Assembly (NCBI GenBank): GCA_017991315.1
Contig: JAGOQS010000003.1
Location: 124,001-188,000, forward strand
DNA from: Ferrovibrio sp.
GTDB lineage: Bacteria > Pseudomonadota > Alphaproteobacteria > Ferrovibrionales > Ferrovibrionaceae
DNA: 64,000 nucleotides
Direction: 5' to 3'
Shown: in pieces, positions 7,724 through 18,531 of the stretch
Layout of the letters: every line of letters begins with the position of its first letter
Position numbering within the stretch: position 1 is the stretch's first letter
The notes under the pieces: model-generated
Database searches by the model: none
What the model was told of the DNA's origin: nothing
The model's input: only the letters and a program-made list of their open reading frames with translations
Program-made: the position numbers and the translations under genes

Positions 7724-8410
7724 CATCGTGTCGCGACCGGAATAGCCGCGCCGGAAATACGGGATGCCCAGATCGGGATTATGTAAAGCCGGTTCGGCCA
7801 GCCAGTCGGGCAGGCGGCGCAGTACTTCCTGGGTGATCGGCGGCAGGTCGAGCCGGACGGCATCGTCGGGCGTGATCCAGAGCAGGTTGCCGAGTTCTTC
7901 GGAAGGGCGCAGCTCGCCGCTGGCGGCGCTGGCCGGGGCGGCGAAGAAGCGGGCATCGAAGCGGCGCGGGCGCTTCGGCGGCGTCACCGCGCGGCAGACA
8001 TAGGCCAGGGTGGAGGGGTCGGGCGCCAGGCCGGCGGCGCAGAATTCCGCCCAGCCCTGGGGCAGTTCGCCTCTGATGCTGCGGCTGGCCGGGCTGGCGA
8101 GGCGCAGGCCGGTTTCCTCGAAGGTCTCGCGGATGGCGGCCAGCGCCAGGGCCAACGCCTTGCGCGGCCCGGTGATGCGGGCGCGGGCAAAGCGGGCAGC
8201 GGTGGCGGCATTCAGCGGCGCGGCAGGACGCACGCGGTAATCCGCCAGATCCAGCCGGCCGCCGGGGAACACATAGGTTTTTGGCATGAAGGCATTGGAC
8301 GCGGCGCGTTCGCCGAGCAGCACCTGCAGCCGGCCGGCTTCAAAGCGGTAGAGGATAAGGGTGGCGGCGTCGCGGATCGGCGGCGAGGGCTTTTTGATCG
8401 TTTCCGTCAT
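7712..8410 (-). CDS. NUDIX hydrolase (second of tandem pair)
   Basis: A 232-residue paralogue of the adjacent NUDIX protein. It shows TYVFPGGRLDLAD, an insertion rich in Ala/Arg and then the catalytic helix with IRETFEETGL, followed by a shared pattern of a LAYVCRAVTP strand and RRFDARFF. The same three blocks occur in the neighbour (LAYLCRAITP, RFHARFF), so the pair arose by tandem duplication. The ATG at 8410 gives METIKKPSPPIRDAATL-like spacing to the first strand and is preferred over an upstream in-frame start at 8449. Substrate unknown. It lies 56 nt downstream of rnr on the same strand. Confidence 0.85.
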   Translation of the reverse strand: MTETIKKPSPPIRDAATLILYRFEAGRLQVLLGERAASNAFMPKTYVFPGGRLDLADYRVRPAAPLNAATAARFARARITGPRKALALALAAIRETFEETGLRLASPASRSIRGELPQGWAEFCAAGLAPDPSTLAYVCRAVTPPKRPRRFDARFFAAPASAASGELRPSEELGNLLWITPDDAVRLDLPPITQEVLRRLPDWLAEPALHNPDLGIPYFRRGYSGRDTMILE

Positions 8411-8466
8411 GATTCGACTATCTAACGCCCGTTCGTGGAGTCGGGGCAACGGCTAGTTCGGCGCTT

Positions 8467-10770
8467 CTAGCGGTTCTTCTGCTTCTTGCCGGTGCGGATG
8501 CCGGCGGGGCGGCCGGGCTTCGGCTTTTTCGGCTTGGGTAATTTCACGCCGGGCTGTTTGCCTGGTGCCTGCTTGCGCGGGCGGTTGCTGCCTGTGGTCT
8601 GGCCATAGGCATTAAGCAGCTCGAAGCGCAGGCCGCCGGTCACCGGCGTTGCCTCGATCAGCCGCACCATCACGGCGTCGCCCAGGCGGAACCGCTTCTT
8701 GGTGCGGCGCCCAACCAATGCATGCCGCGCCTCGTCATGCATGTAATAGTCGTCGCCGAGCGCCGACATCGGCACGAAGCCATCGGCGCCGGTCTCATCC
8801 AGTTCGACGAACAGGCCAAAGCGGTTGACGCTGGTGATATGGGCGGCGAAATCCGCACCCTCATGCTCGGCCATGAAGGCGGCAACGAAGCGGTCGAGGC
8901 TGTCGCGTTCCGCCAGCATCGAGCGGCGCTCGGTGAAGGAGATATGCTCGGCGATATTGTCGAAGCTGGCGCGGTCCTCGTCGGTCAGGCCATCCGGGCC
9001 GAGCCGCAGCGCACTGACCAGACCGCGATGCACCAGCACGTCGGAATAGCGCCGGATCGGCGAGGTGAAATGCGCATAGCGCGCCAGGTTGAGGCCGAAA
9101 TGGCCCTGGTTGTTGGCCGAATAGTAAGCCTGCATCTGGGTGCGCAACACCACGGTGTTGACCAGCCGCATATGCTCGCTCTGCTGCACGGCTTCCAGGA
9201 TGCGGTTGAAGTGATGCGGCCGCAGCACCTGGCCCTTGGCCAGCCGCAGGTCCAGGGTTTCCAGGAAGCGGCGGAGTGAATCGACCTTGTCGGGCGAGGG
9301 CGGTTCATGCACGCGGTACATGCAGGGCGTGCGATGCTTCTCCAGTTCTTCGGCGGCGGCAACATTGGCCGCGATCATGAAATCTTCGATCACCTGATGC
9401 GCCAGCAAACTCTGGCGTGGCCGGATCGCGGCAATGGCGCCGTTCGGTGCCAGCACTACGCGGCGCTCGTCGGAGGTGATGCTCAAGGGCTGGCGGGCCT
9501 GCCGCGCGCGGTTCAGCGCCGCATGGCAGGCATAGAGCGGCTTCAGCACGCTTTCGAGCCACGGCGCGGCGCCCTCATCGGGGGCGCCGTCGATGGCCTG
9601 CTGCACCTGGGCGTAATGCAGCCCGGCGGCGACACGGATGATGGCGCGGACAAATTTGTGCCGGCGCTTGTTGCCATCGGCATCGAACCACAGATGCACC
9701 GCCAGCGAAGCGCGGTCCTTGTTCTCGATCAGCGAGCAGAGATCGGCCGACAGCGCCTCGGGCAGCATCGGCACCACTCGGTCGGGGAAATAGGTGGAAT
9801 TGCCGCGCGCCCGTGCCTCGCGGTCCAGCCCGCTATGGGGCCGCACATAATGCGCCACATCGGCGATGGCGACGATGGCATGCCAGCCGCCGGGGTTGTT
9901 CGGGTCGGTGTCGGGTTCGGCAAACACCGCGTCGTCATGGTCGCGGGCATCTTCCGGGTCGATGGTGATCAGCGGCACGGGCCGCAGATCCTCGCGGTCC
10001 TTCGGCGTCACCGGCTTGGCGGCTTCCGCCTCGCGCATCGCATCGCCAGAGAAGGCCGTGGGGATGCCGTGGGTGTGAATGGCGATCAGGCTGAGTGCGC
10101 GCGGGTCCTCGGCATGGCCGATCACTTCGGTGACGCGGGCCGAGCGCAGGCCGAAGCGGCGGCCGGCCAGCGGCTGCGCCACCACCAGTTCGCCGGGCTT
10201 GGCCTTGCCGGCATCTTCCGGCGCAATGAGGAATTCATGGCGCAGCTTGCGGTCGGTCGGCTGCAGCCGGCCTTCGCCTTCCTCGGTGATGCTGTAGAGG
10301 CCTAGCACCGGCTGCTCGCGCTGTTCCAGCACGCGGATGATGCGGCCCTGGTAGCGGTGCGAGCCGGCCTGGCGGATACGTACCAGCACGCGGTCGCCGA
10401 TGCCGACGGCGCCCAGCTCGCGCGAGCGGCCGCCGCTGTTGGAAAGGTCGATCTGCGGCGGGTCGCCTTCGCCGGTCCATTCCACCGGGCGGGCCACCAG
10501 GTCGCCATCGCGGGTCTGGCGCACGATATCGGCGAGGCAGACTTCCGGCAGCGTGCCAGTGGGCAGCAGGCGCTGGGTGCCGGCAGAGGCAGGCTGCAAT
10601 TCGCCCTCGCGCTTCATCTCGCGCAACAGGCCCTTCAGCGCCACACGCTCGGCCGGCGCGACATTGAACGCCTTGGCGATTTCACGCTTCCCGACCATGC
10701 CGGGATTCGCGGCGATGAACTTCAGGATTTCCTGTTTCGAGGGCAGCGGTCCGCGCGGTTTCTTCGCCAC
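8467..10770 (-). CDS. rnr: Ribonuclease R
   Basis: A 767-residue 3'-5' exoribonuclease that degrades structured RNA. An N-terminal winged-helix region (about 10-65) is followed by cold-shock-like domains, the RNB catalytic domain (about 265-590) with ITIDPEDARDHDDAVF at 269-283 supplying the metal-binding aspartates, and an S1 domain (about 640-715). The tail is very rich in Lys, Pro and Gly, as in other RNase R proteins where it aids unwinding and RNA binding. The start is 2 nt after the topA stop, so topA and rnr are translated from one message, a common alphaproteobacterial arrangement. Confidence 0.95.
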   Translation of the reverse strand: MAKKPRGPLPSKQEILKFIAANPGMVGKREIAKAFNVAPAERVALKGLLREMKREGELQPASAGTQRLLPTGTLPEVCLADIVRQTRDGDLVARPVEWTGEGDPPQIDLSNSGGRSRELGAVGIGDRVLVRIRQAGSHRYQGRIIRVLEQREQPVLGLYSITEEGEGRLQPTDRKLRHEFLIAPEDAGKAKPGELVVAQPLAGRRFGLRSARVTEVIGHAEDPRALSLIAIHTHGIPTAFSGDAMREAEAAKPVTPKDREDLRPVPLITIDPEDARDHDDAVFAEPDTDPNNPGGWHAIVAIADVAHYVRPHSGLDREARARGNSTYFPDRVVPMLPEALSADLCSLIENKDRASLAVHLWFDADGNKRRHKFVRAIIRVAAGLHYAQVQQAIDGAPDEGAAPWLESVLKPLYACHAALNRARQARQPLSITSDERRVVLAPNGAIAAIRPRQSLLAHQVIEDFMIAANVAAAEELEKHRTPCMYRVHEPPSPDKVDSLRRFLETLDLRLAKGQVLRPHHFNRILEAVQQSEHMRLVNTVVLRTQMQAYYSANNQGHFGLNLARYAHFTSPIRRYSDVLVHRGLVSALRLGPDGLTDEDRASFDNIAEHISFTERRSMLAERDSLDRFVAAFMAEHEGADFAAHITSVNRFGLFVELDETGADGFVPMSALGDDYYMHDEARHALVGRRTKKRFRLGDAVMVRLIEATPVTGGLRFELLNAYGQTTGSNRPRKQAPGKQPGVKLPKPKKPKPGRPAGIRTGKKQKNR

Positions 10771-10772
10771 GT

Positions 10773-13511
<2,739 letters not shown>

Positions 13512-13574
13512 CGGGTCCGGGGCATCTCAAATAGGCGCCGGCGGGGAGTGCCAGCGGGTGTTAACGGCGGCCAG

Positions 13575-13603
13575 AACATGGGCAAAAGCCGGGCCGCTGT
13601 CAA
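13575..13603 (-). promoter_or_regulatory. topA-rnr promoter
   Basis: On the minus strand a perfect -35 box TTGACA (13598-13603) is followed after 17 nt by CATGTT (13575-13580), a common alphaproteobacterial -10 variant, about 65 nt before the topA start. Confidence 0.6.
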
Positions 13604-13626
13604 ATCGAACCGCTTTGGCGATGCCG

Positions 13627-14115
13627 TTACTTGGCCGGTTCTTCAACCGTTTCAAGGGGATAGGCGCCAACCAGGAGCATCCGCACCGACTCAGCCCCGC
13701 CCGTGAGCGGCAGCACCAGGCGTTCCCAGGTGCGTTCCACCTGCCAAGCCGAGCGTTTGTCGCGCGAGGTATAGTCGAAGGTGGCGGTATATTGGCGCGA
13801 GAGCGGGATGCCGGCACGCACGGCAGCGGCGTATTCGGTGCGCAGCAGCAGCGCCTGCTGCTGCGGCAGGGCGGAGATCGACTGGCCTGTCATGTCGACC
13901 TTGAACTGGTCAACAAAAGCCGAGCCGTACAGCCTGTATATATAGTCATCCTCGCCGCTGCGCTCGACCAGCATCAGGTTCCCCAGCCAGGGCCGCATCT
14001 CGATCGGGTCGATATCGGCGCGGTCGGGCAGGGGCCGGCCCTGCCGCTTGCCGTCCCAATAGGCGTAAAGCGAGCGCAAGAGCGGCAGGGTCAGGACGGG
14101 TGCCGGGTCGGCCAT
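13627..14115 (-). CDS. Single-domain PAS protein (PAS_5 family)
   Basis: The 162-residue protein starts with LPLLRSLYAYWDGKRQGR and DIDPIEMRPWLGNLMLVE, which is the signature of the PAS_5 family found mainly in alphaproteobacteria. The rest, with YIYRLYGSAFVDQF and a final strand ending RMLLVGAYPLE, completes a single PAS fold with no output domain. Members of this type, such as Caulobacter MopJ, act as cytoplasmic modulators of two-component signalling; that role here is inference from the family. It is monocistronic, running away from the TonB-receptor region, and ends about 115 nt before topA begins. Confidence 0.8.
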   Translation of the reverse strand: MADPAPVLTLPLLRSLYAYWDGKRQGRPLPDRADIDPIEMRPWLGNLMLVERSGEDDYIYRLYGSAFVDQFKVDMTGQSISALPQQQALLLRTEYAAAVRAGIPLSRQYTATFDYTSRDKRSAWQVERTWERLVLPLTGGAESVRMLLVGAYPLETVEEPAK

Positions 14116-14484
14116 CGGCTGTTCCGAATCCTTTCACTTCCGATGCCAGCCAGAAGGCGGCGAATCGGGCGATTCATACTTTATTAACTATAACCCGATT
14201 GGCCGTCCGGAAGATACCTTGGGGCAGGCCGCCATGAGCTGCCGGTGCAACGCCCGGCACTGGAAATACCCGCATGAATCGGCGTGGGCGCATGGCTTGC
14301 GACTCATGATCCGCAGCATTGCCGGCTGGCACTTCAGACAATGTTTATACGGAAATAATTCAATTAAGAATGCTTCTTAATTGCTAGATAAATATGACAA
14401 TAACTATTAAAAGCAATTTGATAATGAGCAGCGGGGGCAATGATTTTCGCTGTTTTTCAGTAAAAATAATCTCAAAGGGGAAGT
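14116..14484. other. Divergent 369-nt regulatory region before the TonB receptor
   Basis: No gene is seen here. The left part serves the PAS gene and contains an AATCGGG/CCCGATT inverted pair (14163-14169, 14194-14200). The right part (about 14335-14475) is strikingly AT-rich against the GC-rich background. It holds a 23-bp palindrome, a TGTTTAT word at 14343, a GATAATGAG word resembling half a Fur box near 14420, and the ribosome site AAAGGGGAAG just before the receptor ATG. Confidence 0.7.
14361..14383. promoter_or_regulatory. Palindromic operator candidate upstream of TonB receptor
   Basis: CAATTAAGAA (14361-14370) and its exact complement TTCTTAATTG (14374-14383) are separated by TGC. 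The element ends about 100 nt before the receptor start and abuts a TTGCTA box (14381-14386) that, with CTATTA 17 nt on, could be the promoter. No T-run follows, so it is an operator rather than a terminator. It is not a textbook Fur, Irr or RirA site. Confidence 0.5.
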
Positions 14485-16677
14485 ATGCGGACGTTTGGTA
14501 AGCTCGGTCTGTCGGTGGGGTTGCTGGCACTTTACGGAGCGGATAGTTGGGCACAGCAGGCAGGGAGCAGTACCAGCCCGACGGTGCTGCCGACGGTGAC
14601 GGTGGAAGGTGAAGCAATCAACACCGCCGCGCAGCGCGCCATCGAGGACAAGCGCGCCGCGCCGAACGCCATCACCGTGATCGAGGCAGAACAGCTCAAC
14701 CAGTTTGGCGACCAGCCGCTCGGCGACGCGCTGCGCCGCCTGCCGGGCGTCAGCTTCCCGGGTGGCAACCGTGCCCGTGACGTGCAGTTGCGTGGCGTCG
14801 GCGTGGAATATTCCCAGGTGCTGGTGAATGGCCGCGCCCTGATCGACGGCAATTCCAAGCGCAGCGTGCAGGTCGACCGCATCCCCAGCTCGATGGTGGA
14901 GCGGGTGGAGATCATCCGCGCGCCGCTGGCCAGCATGGATGGCCAGGGTTCCGCCGGCACGGTCAACATCATCCTGAAGAACCAGAATTTCACCTCGCGC
15001 GGCGAGGTCGGGGCCGGTGTCGGCTATCAGGATGAAAATGGCCCGCTTGGCGATGCGACTTTCCTGCAGGCCTTGGAAGCGGGTCCGCTGCGCGCGGTTC
15101 TGTCCGGCGGCGTGCAGCGCCAGCGCCGTAACGAAAGCAAGGATACCTACAATTACACCGGCGCCGGCGCCGCCAATGGCGGTACGTTGGAAAAGAACGA
15201 ACGCCGCTTCGACCAGATCAACCTGACGCCGTCCTTTGAACTCAGTGCCGGCGATCAGGATACGCTCCGCTTCGAGCCGAGCTACCTGCGCACCCGCGAA
15301 TTGCGCGACGACGTATCGACCGCCTTGCTTGCCAACCAGGTGACGGTGAACAACCGCGAAGTGGAGAAGCGCACCCGCGAACGCGAGAATTACGGCCTCT
15401 ATGGCGCCTGGACGCATGATTTCAGCACGGCTACCGACCTGACGCTGAGCCTGGATTACCAGCAGGCGACCGAAGATACTTTGCGTCGTGCGGTGCGCTA
15501 CACCGCTGCCGGCGTGCCGAACCGGGTACGCAACCGCACCGAAATCATCGAGCTGGAACGCTACAATCCGGCCCTGGTGCTGGGCCACAAAATCGATGGC
15601 CATGAGCTGAAAGTCGGCAGCGACTATTCCTTCTCCACCCGCGACGAGGATAACAGTTCGGTCACCAACGGCGTGGTCGATGCAGCGAACCAGACGCGCC
15701 GCTACGGCATCGAGGAGACGCGCTGGAACGCCTTCGCGCAGGACAGCTTCCGCATCACCGCCAACGACCGCCTGACCTATGGCGTGCGCGTGGAGGATAC
15801 CACCACCAAGACGGCGGATTTCTTCGGCGTCAGCCGCGAGCGCGACAATTTCTTCGTGCTGCCGTCGCTCAACTACGTCCACAGCTTTGCCGGCGACCTG
15901 GATTTCCGCACCGGTATCGCGCGCACGCTGCGCCGGCCAGACCTGCGTGAATTGTCGCCGAGCGTCGCCACCGCTGGCGGCACCGCCGCCAGTCCCGATA
16001 CTGGCGGCAACCCGGATCTGGAGCCGGAATCGATCTGGGGCCTGGATTTCGGCCTCGACCAGTATTTCTGGGGCAATCGCGGCCTGGTGGCGGGCAACAT
16101 CTTCGCCCGGCATTTCACCGACAAGATCGAGAATATCCAGGCCAATGAAGCCGGCCGCATCGTCTCACGCGGGCAGAATGTCGGCACCGGCAAGATGTAT
16201 GGCCTGGAACTGGAAGGCCGCTTGCCGCTCGGCTTCGTCGGCATGGAAAACCTGACGCTATGGGGCAATGCCACGCGCGTGCTGACCCAGGTGGAGGCCA
16301 AGGCCACCGGCCAGAGCCGCCGTTTCCTCGATCAGCCGGATTACGTCGGCAATATCGGCATCGACTGGTTTGTGCCGATGCTGTCCACCACTTTCGGCGC
16401 CAGCGTCAACCTGGCCAGCGGCTACAGGCAGAATAACCGCCTGGCCGATGGCACCTCGCAATCCGCCGATGTGCAATCCGCCGCGCGCTTCGATCTTTCG
16501 GTGCGGATCGAGCTGACCAAGGAGATGGCGCTGAATATTTCGGCACTCAATGTCTTCGCCGCCACCGAGAAGCGCGAGGACCGTACCTACAATGCGGCCG
16601 GTGCGCTCACGGCGCAGTCGCGGACCGATGAACCCACCTACCGCTCCATCTACATGCGCCTGGTCTCGGCCTTCTGA
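14485..16677 (+). CDS. TonB-dependent outer-membrane receptor
   Basis: A 730-residue outer-membrane transporter of the siderophore/metal-chelate type. A signal peptide ends near DSWA-QQ (about residue 24), followed by a TonB-box-like TVTVEGE, a plug domain (about 45-160) with LGDALRRLPGVSFPGG and QLRGVGVEYSQVLVNGR, and a 22-strand barrel ending in the aromatic residue of RLVSAF. It is full length. The downstream PepSY-type protein and the AT-rich regulated promoter point to iron-complex uptake, but the ligand is not predictable. A good ribosome-binding site, AAGGGGA, precedes the ATG. No siderophore genes are nearby. Confidence 0.9.
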   Translation: MRTFGKLGLSVGLLALYGADSWAQQAGSSTSPTVLPTVTVEGEAINTAAQRAIEDKRAAPNAITVIEAEQLNQFGDQPLGDALRRLPGVSFPGGNRARDVQLRGVGVEYSQVLVNGRALIDGNSKRSVQVDRIPSSMVERVEIIRAPLASMDGQGSAGTVNIILKNQNFTSRGEVGAGVGYQDENGPLGDATFLQALEAGPLRAVLSGGVQRQRRNESKDTYNYTGAGAANGGTLEKNERRFDQINLTPSFELSAGDQDTLRFEPSYLRTRELRDDVSTALLANQVTVNNREVEKRTRERENYGLYGAWTHDFSTATDLTLSLDYQQATEDTLRRAVRYTAAGVPNRVRNRTEIIELERYNPALVLGHKIDGHELKVGSDYSFSTRDEDNSSVTNGVVDAANQTRRYGIEETRWNAFAQDSFRITANDRLTYGVRVEDTTTKTADFFGVSRERDNFFVLPSLNYVHSFAGDLDFRTGIARTLRRPDLRELSPSVATAGGTAASPDTGGNPDLEPESIWGLDFGLDQYFWGNRGLVAGNIFARHFTDKIENIQANEAGRIVSRGQNVGTGKMYGLELEGRLPLGFVGMENLTLWGNATRVLTQVEAKATGQSRRFLDQPDYVGNIGIDWFVPMLSTTFGASVNLASGYRQNNRLADGTSQSADVQSAARFDLSVRIELTKEMALNISALNVFAATEKREDRTYNAAGALTAQSRTDEPTYRSIYMRLVSAF

Positions 16678-16701
16678 GCCATCACGCAAAGGCAGCCCCA
16701 C

Positions 16702-17505
16702 ATGCCCTTGAAATTTCCCCAACCCTTGAAGCCACCGATGCAATGGCGCTGGTGGCATAAATGGCTCGGCATCGTGCTGCTGCTGCCGCTGCTGATCGTG
16801 GCGGTGACGGCGATCTTGCTGGCACATGACCGCTCGCTCGGCTTGCGTAGCATGACGGTGGCGGCGGACTGGCTGCCGGGCTATGGCGAGGCGGGAAGTG
16901 GTGTGGAAATCCGCGCCGCGCAGCGCCACGGCGATACCGATTATGTCGCCACGCGGCTCGGCCTGTTCACCCTGCGGGACGGCCAGGTCGAGGCCGTGGC
17001 AGCGCTGCATGGTGTCGAACTGCGTGACCTGGCCGCCAGCGGTGACCGGCTTTATGCCGCCGCCCGCAACGGCGTCTGGGCCGGCAGCGGGCAGGGGGAA
17101 TGGCGCCTGCTGCTCAAGGCCGAAGCCTGGTCGGTGAATGTCCGCACCGATGGCAGTCTGGCGGCGGCAACGCGCGAGCGCGGTCTGCTGGTGTCGGAAG
17201 ATGGCGGCGTCACCTGGCGCAGCGAGGGCGGCATGGCGCGGGCCATTGCCGAGCAGGGCGGCATCGATCCCGGCGCGGTCAGTCTCGGCCGCCTGATTCT
17301 TGACCTGCATACCGGTAAGGCGCTGCTCGGCAAGCAATATGAATGGCTGTGGATCGATATCACCGGCGCGGCGATGGTGTTCCTCACCATTTCCGGCTTC
17401 GTGATGTGGTGGCGTGCCCGCCGCCAGCGTCAGCGCCAGGAAGTGATGCGCCGGCAGCGGCAAGGCCGCGACGGACGGGCGGCGGCAAACCTGCTACACT
17501 CCTGA
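16702..17505 (+). CDS. PepSY-type membrane protein linked to the TonB receptor
   Basis: The 267-residue protein has an N-terminal WRWWHKWLGI motif leading into a membrane helix (about 18-40), a periplasmic domain with beta-propeller-like short repeats (for example LGLFTLRDG, NGVWAGSG, RGLLVSEDGGVTW), and a C-terminal DLHTGKALLGKQYEWLWID motif followed by a second helix ending in MWWRARRQRQRQ. The terminal blocks match PepSY-associated transmembrane proteins (iron-regulated, often beside TonB receptors, some acting as ferric reductases). The middle propeller-like part, where PepSY domains would usually be, is unusual. It follows the receptor by 24 nt, so both are co-transcribed. Confidence 0.75.
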   Translation: MPLKFPQPLKPPMQWRWWHKWLGIVLLLPLLIVAVTAILLAHDRSLGLRSMTVAADWLPGYGEAGSGVEIRAAQRHGDTDYVATRLGLFTLRDGQVEAVAALHGVELRDLAASGDRLYAAARNGVWAGSGQGEWRLLLKAEAWSVNVRTDGSLAAATRERGLLVSEDGGVTWRSEGGMARAIAEQGGIDPGAVSLGRLILDLHTGKALLGKQYEWLWIDITGAAMVFLTISGFVMWWRARRQRQRQEVMRRQRQGRDGRAAANLLHS

Positions 17506-17552
17506 AGCTGGCGCGGGCCAGCAGACGGGGCCAGCTAACGGGGGAAGAGGCG

Positions 17553-18524
17553 TTGCCGCGCGCATTGCTGCTGGGGTTATTGCTGCTGCCCATGTTGCTG
17601 CTCGGTGCCTGCGCGCCGAGCCTGGAGCGTTTCCCGGTGCTGCCCGTGGCTACGCCGCCATCCGGTGATATTGGCGTCACCTTCCTTGGCGTCAGTACGC
17701 TGCTGATCGACGATGGCGACAAGCGCATCATGGTGGATGGCTTCTTCACCCGGCCTGGCAAGTTCAAGACCCTGCTCGGCCGTATCGCACCTGATGAAGA
17801 AGTGGTGATGCCGGCCCTGAAGAAATACGGCGCTACATCGCTGGATGTGGTGGTGACGCTGCATTCGCACCATGATCACGCCATGGATGCGCCGCTGGTG
17901 GCGGAGCGGAGCAAGGCCAGGCTGTTCGGCTCATATTCCACCAGGATGATCATGGAAGGCATGAAGCAGCCATGGCCGGCTTTCGAGTTGATCGAACCCG
18001 GCAAGACCTACCCGTTCGGCGCCTTTCGGCTGACGCTGTTTGAAGCGGAACATTCCAAGCAGCTTGAGTGGATCTCGGCGCCGGGCAATCTGACAAAGCC
18101 GCTCCAGACCCCGACCTACTTCAACAACTATCTTGAAGGCGGCGCTTATGCGTTGCTGGTCGAGCATCGCGGGCGGCGCATCCTGGTGCTGGGCAGTGCC
18201 GGTCCGATCAAGGCCGAGCCGGAGCGATACAAGGCCGATCTGGTTTTCCTGGCGATTGGCGGCCATGGCCGTCAGGACCTGAAAACGCGCTGGGAATATT
18301 GGGACAATGCTGTGCTGGATGCTGGCGCGAAACGTGTCATCCCGACGCACTGGGATGATTTCACCCGGCCCTTGAGCGAACCGCTACAGCCATTCCCCTG
18401 GCCGGTTGACGATGTACCGGCGGCACTCGACGAGATGCGGATATGGGGTGGTGCCAAGATCGAAGTGCTGCTGCCGCCGGTGGCCACGCGCTTCGATCCG
18501 TTTGTAAAACTGCCGGCGCGCTGA
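17553..18524 (+). CDS. Metallo-beta-lactamase-fold lipoprotein
   Basis: A 323-residue lipoprotein starting at TTG 17553, directly after GGGGAAGAGG. This start gives a signal peptide ending in the lipobox LLGAC (lipidated Cys about residue 20). The mature domain has the metal-binding TLHSHHDHAMD motif and a later THWDDF, typical of metallo-beta-lactamase hydrolases related to the UlaG/RomA-like group. The frame is open upstream through the end of the PepSY gene, but that part lacks a plausible start. It is last in the TonB-receptor cassette, 47 nt after the membrane protein, and would act at the periplasmic face of an envelope membrane. Substrate unknown. Confidence 0.75.
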   Translation: MPRALLLGLLLLPMLLLGACAPSLERFPVLPVATPPSGDIGVTFLGVSTLLIDDGDKRIMVDGFFTRPGKFKTLLGRIAPDEEVVMPALKKYGATSLDVVVTLHSHHDHAMDAPLVAERSKARLFGSYSTRMIMEGMKQPWPAFELIEPGKTYPFGAFRLTLFEAEHSKQLEWISAPGNLTKPLQTPTYFNNYLEGGAYALLVEHRGRRILVLGSAGPIKAEPERYKADLVFLAIGGHGRQDLKTRWEYWDNAVLDAGAKRVIPTHWDDFTRPLSEPLQPFPWPVDDVPAALDEMRIWGGAKIEVLLPPVATRFDPFVKLPAR

Positions 18525-18531
18525 TTTCGCT

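Noticed and set aside
14361-14383. Terminator for upstream transcription
   Set aside because: The palindrome is AT-rich with no following T-run, and no gene ends near it on the plus strand.
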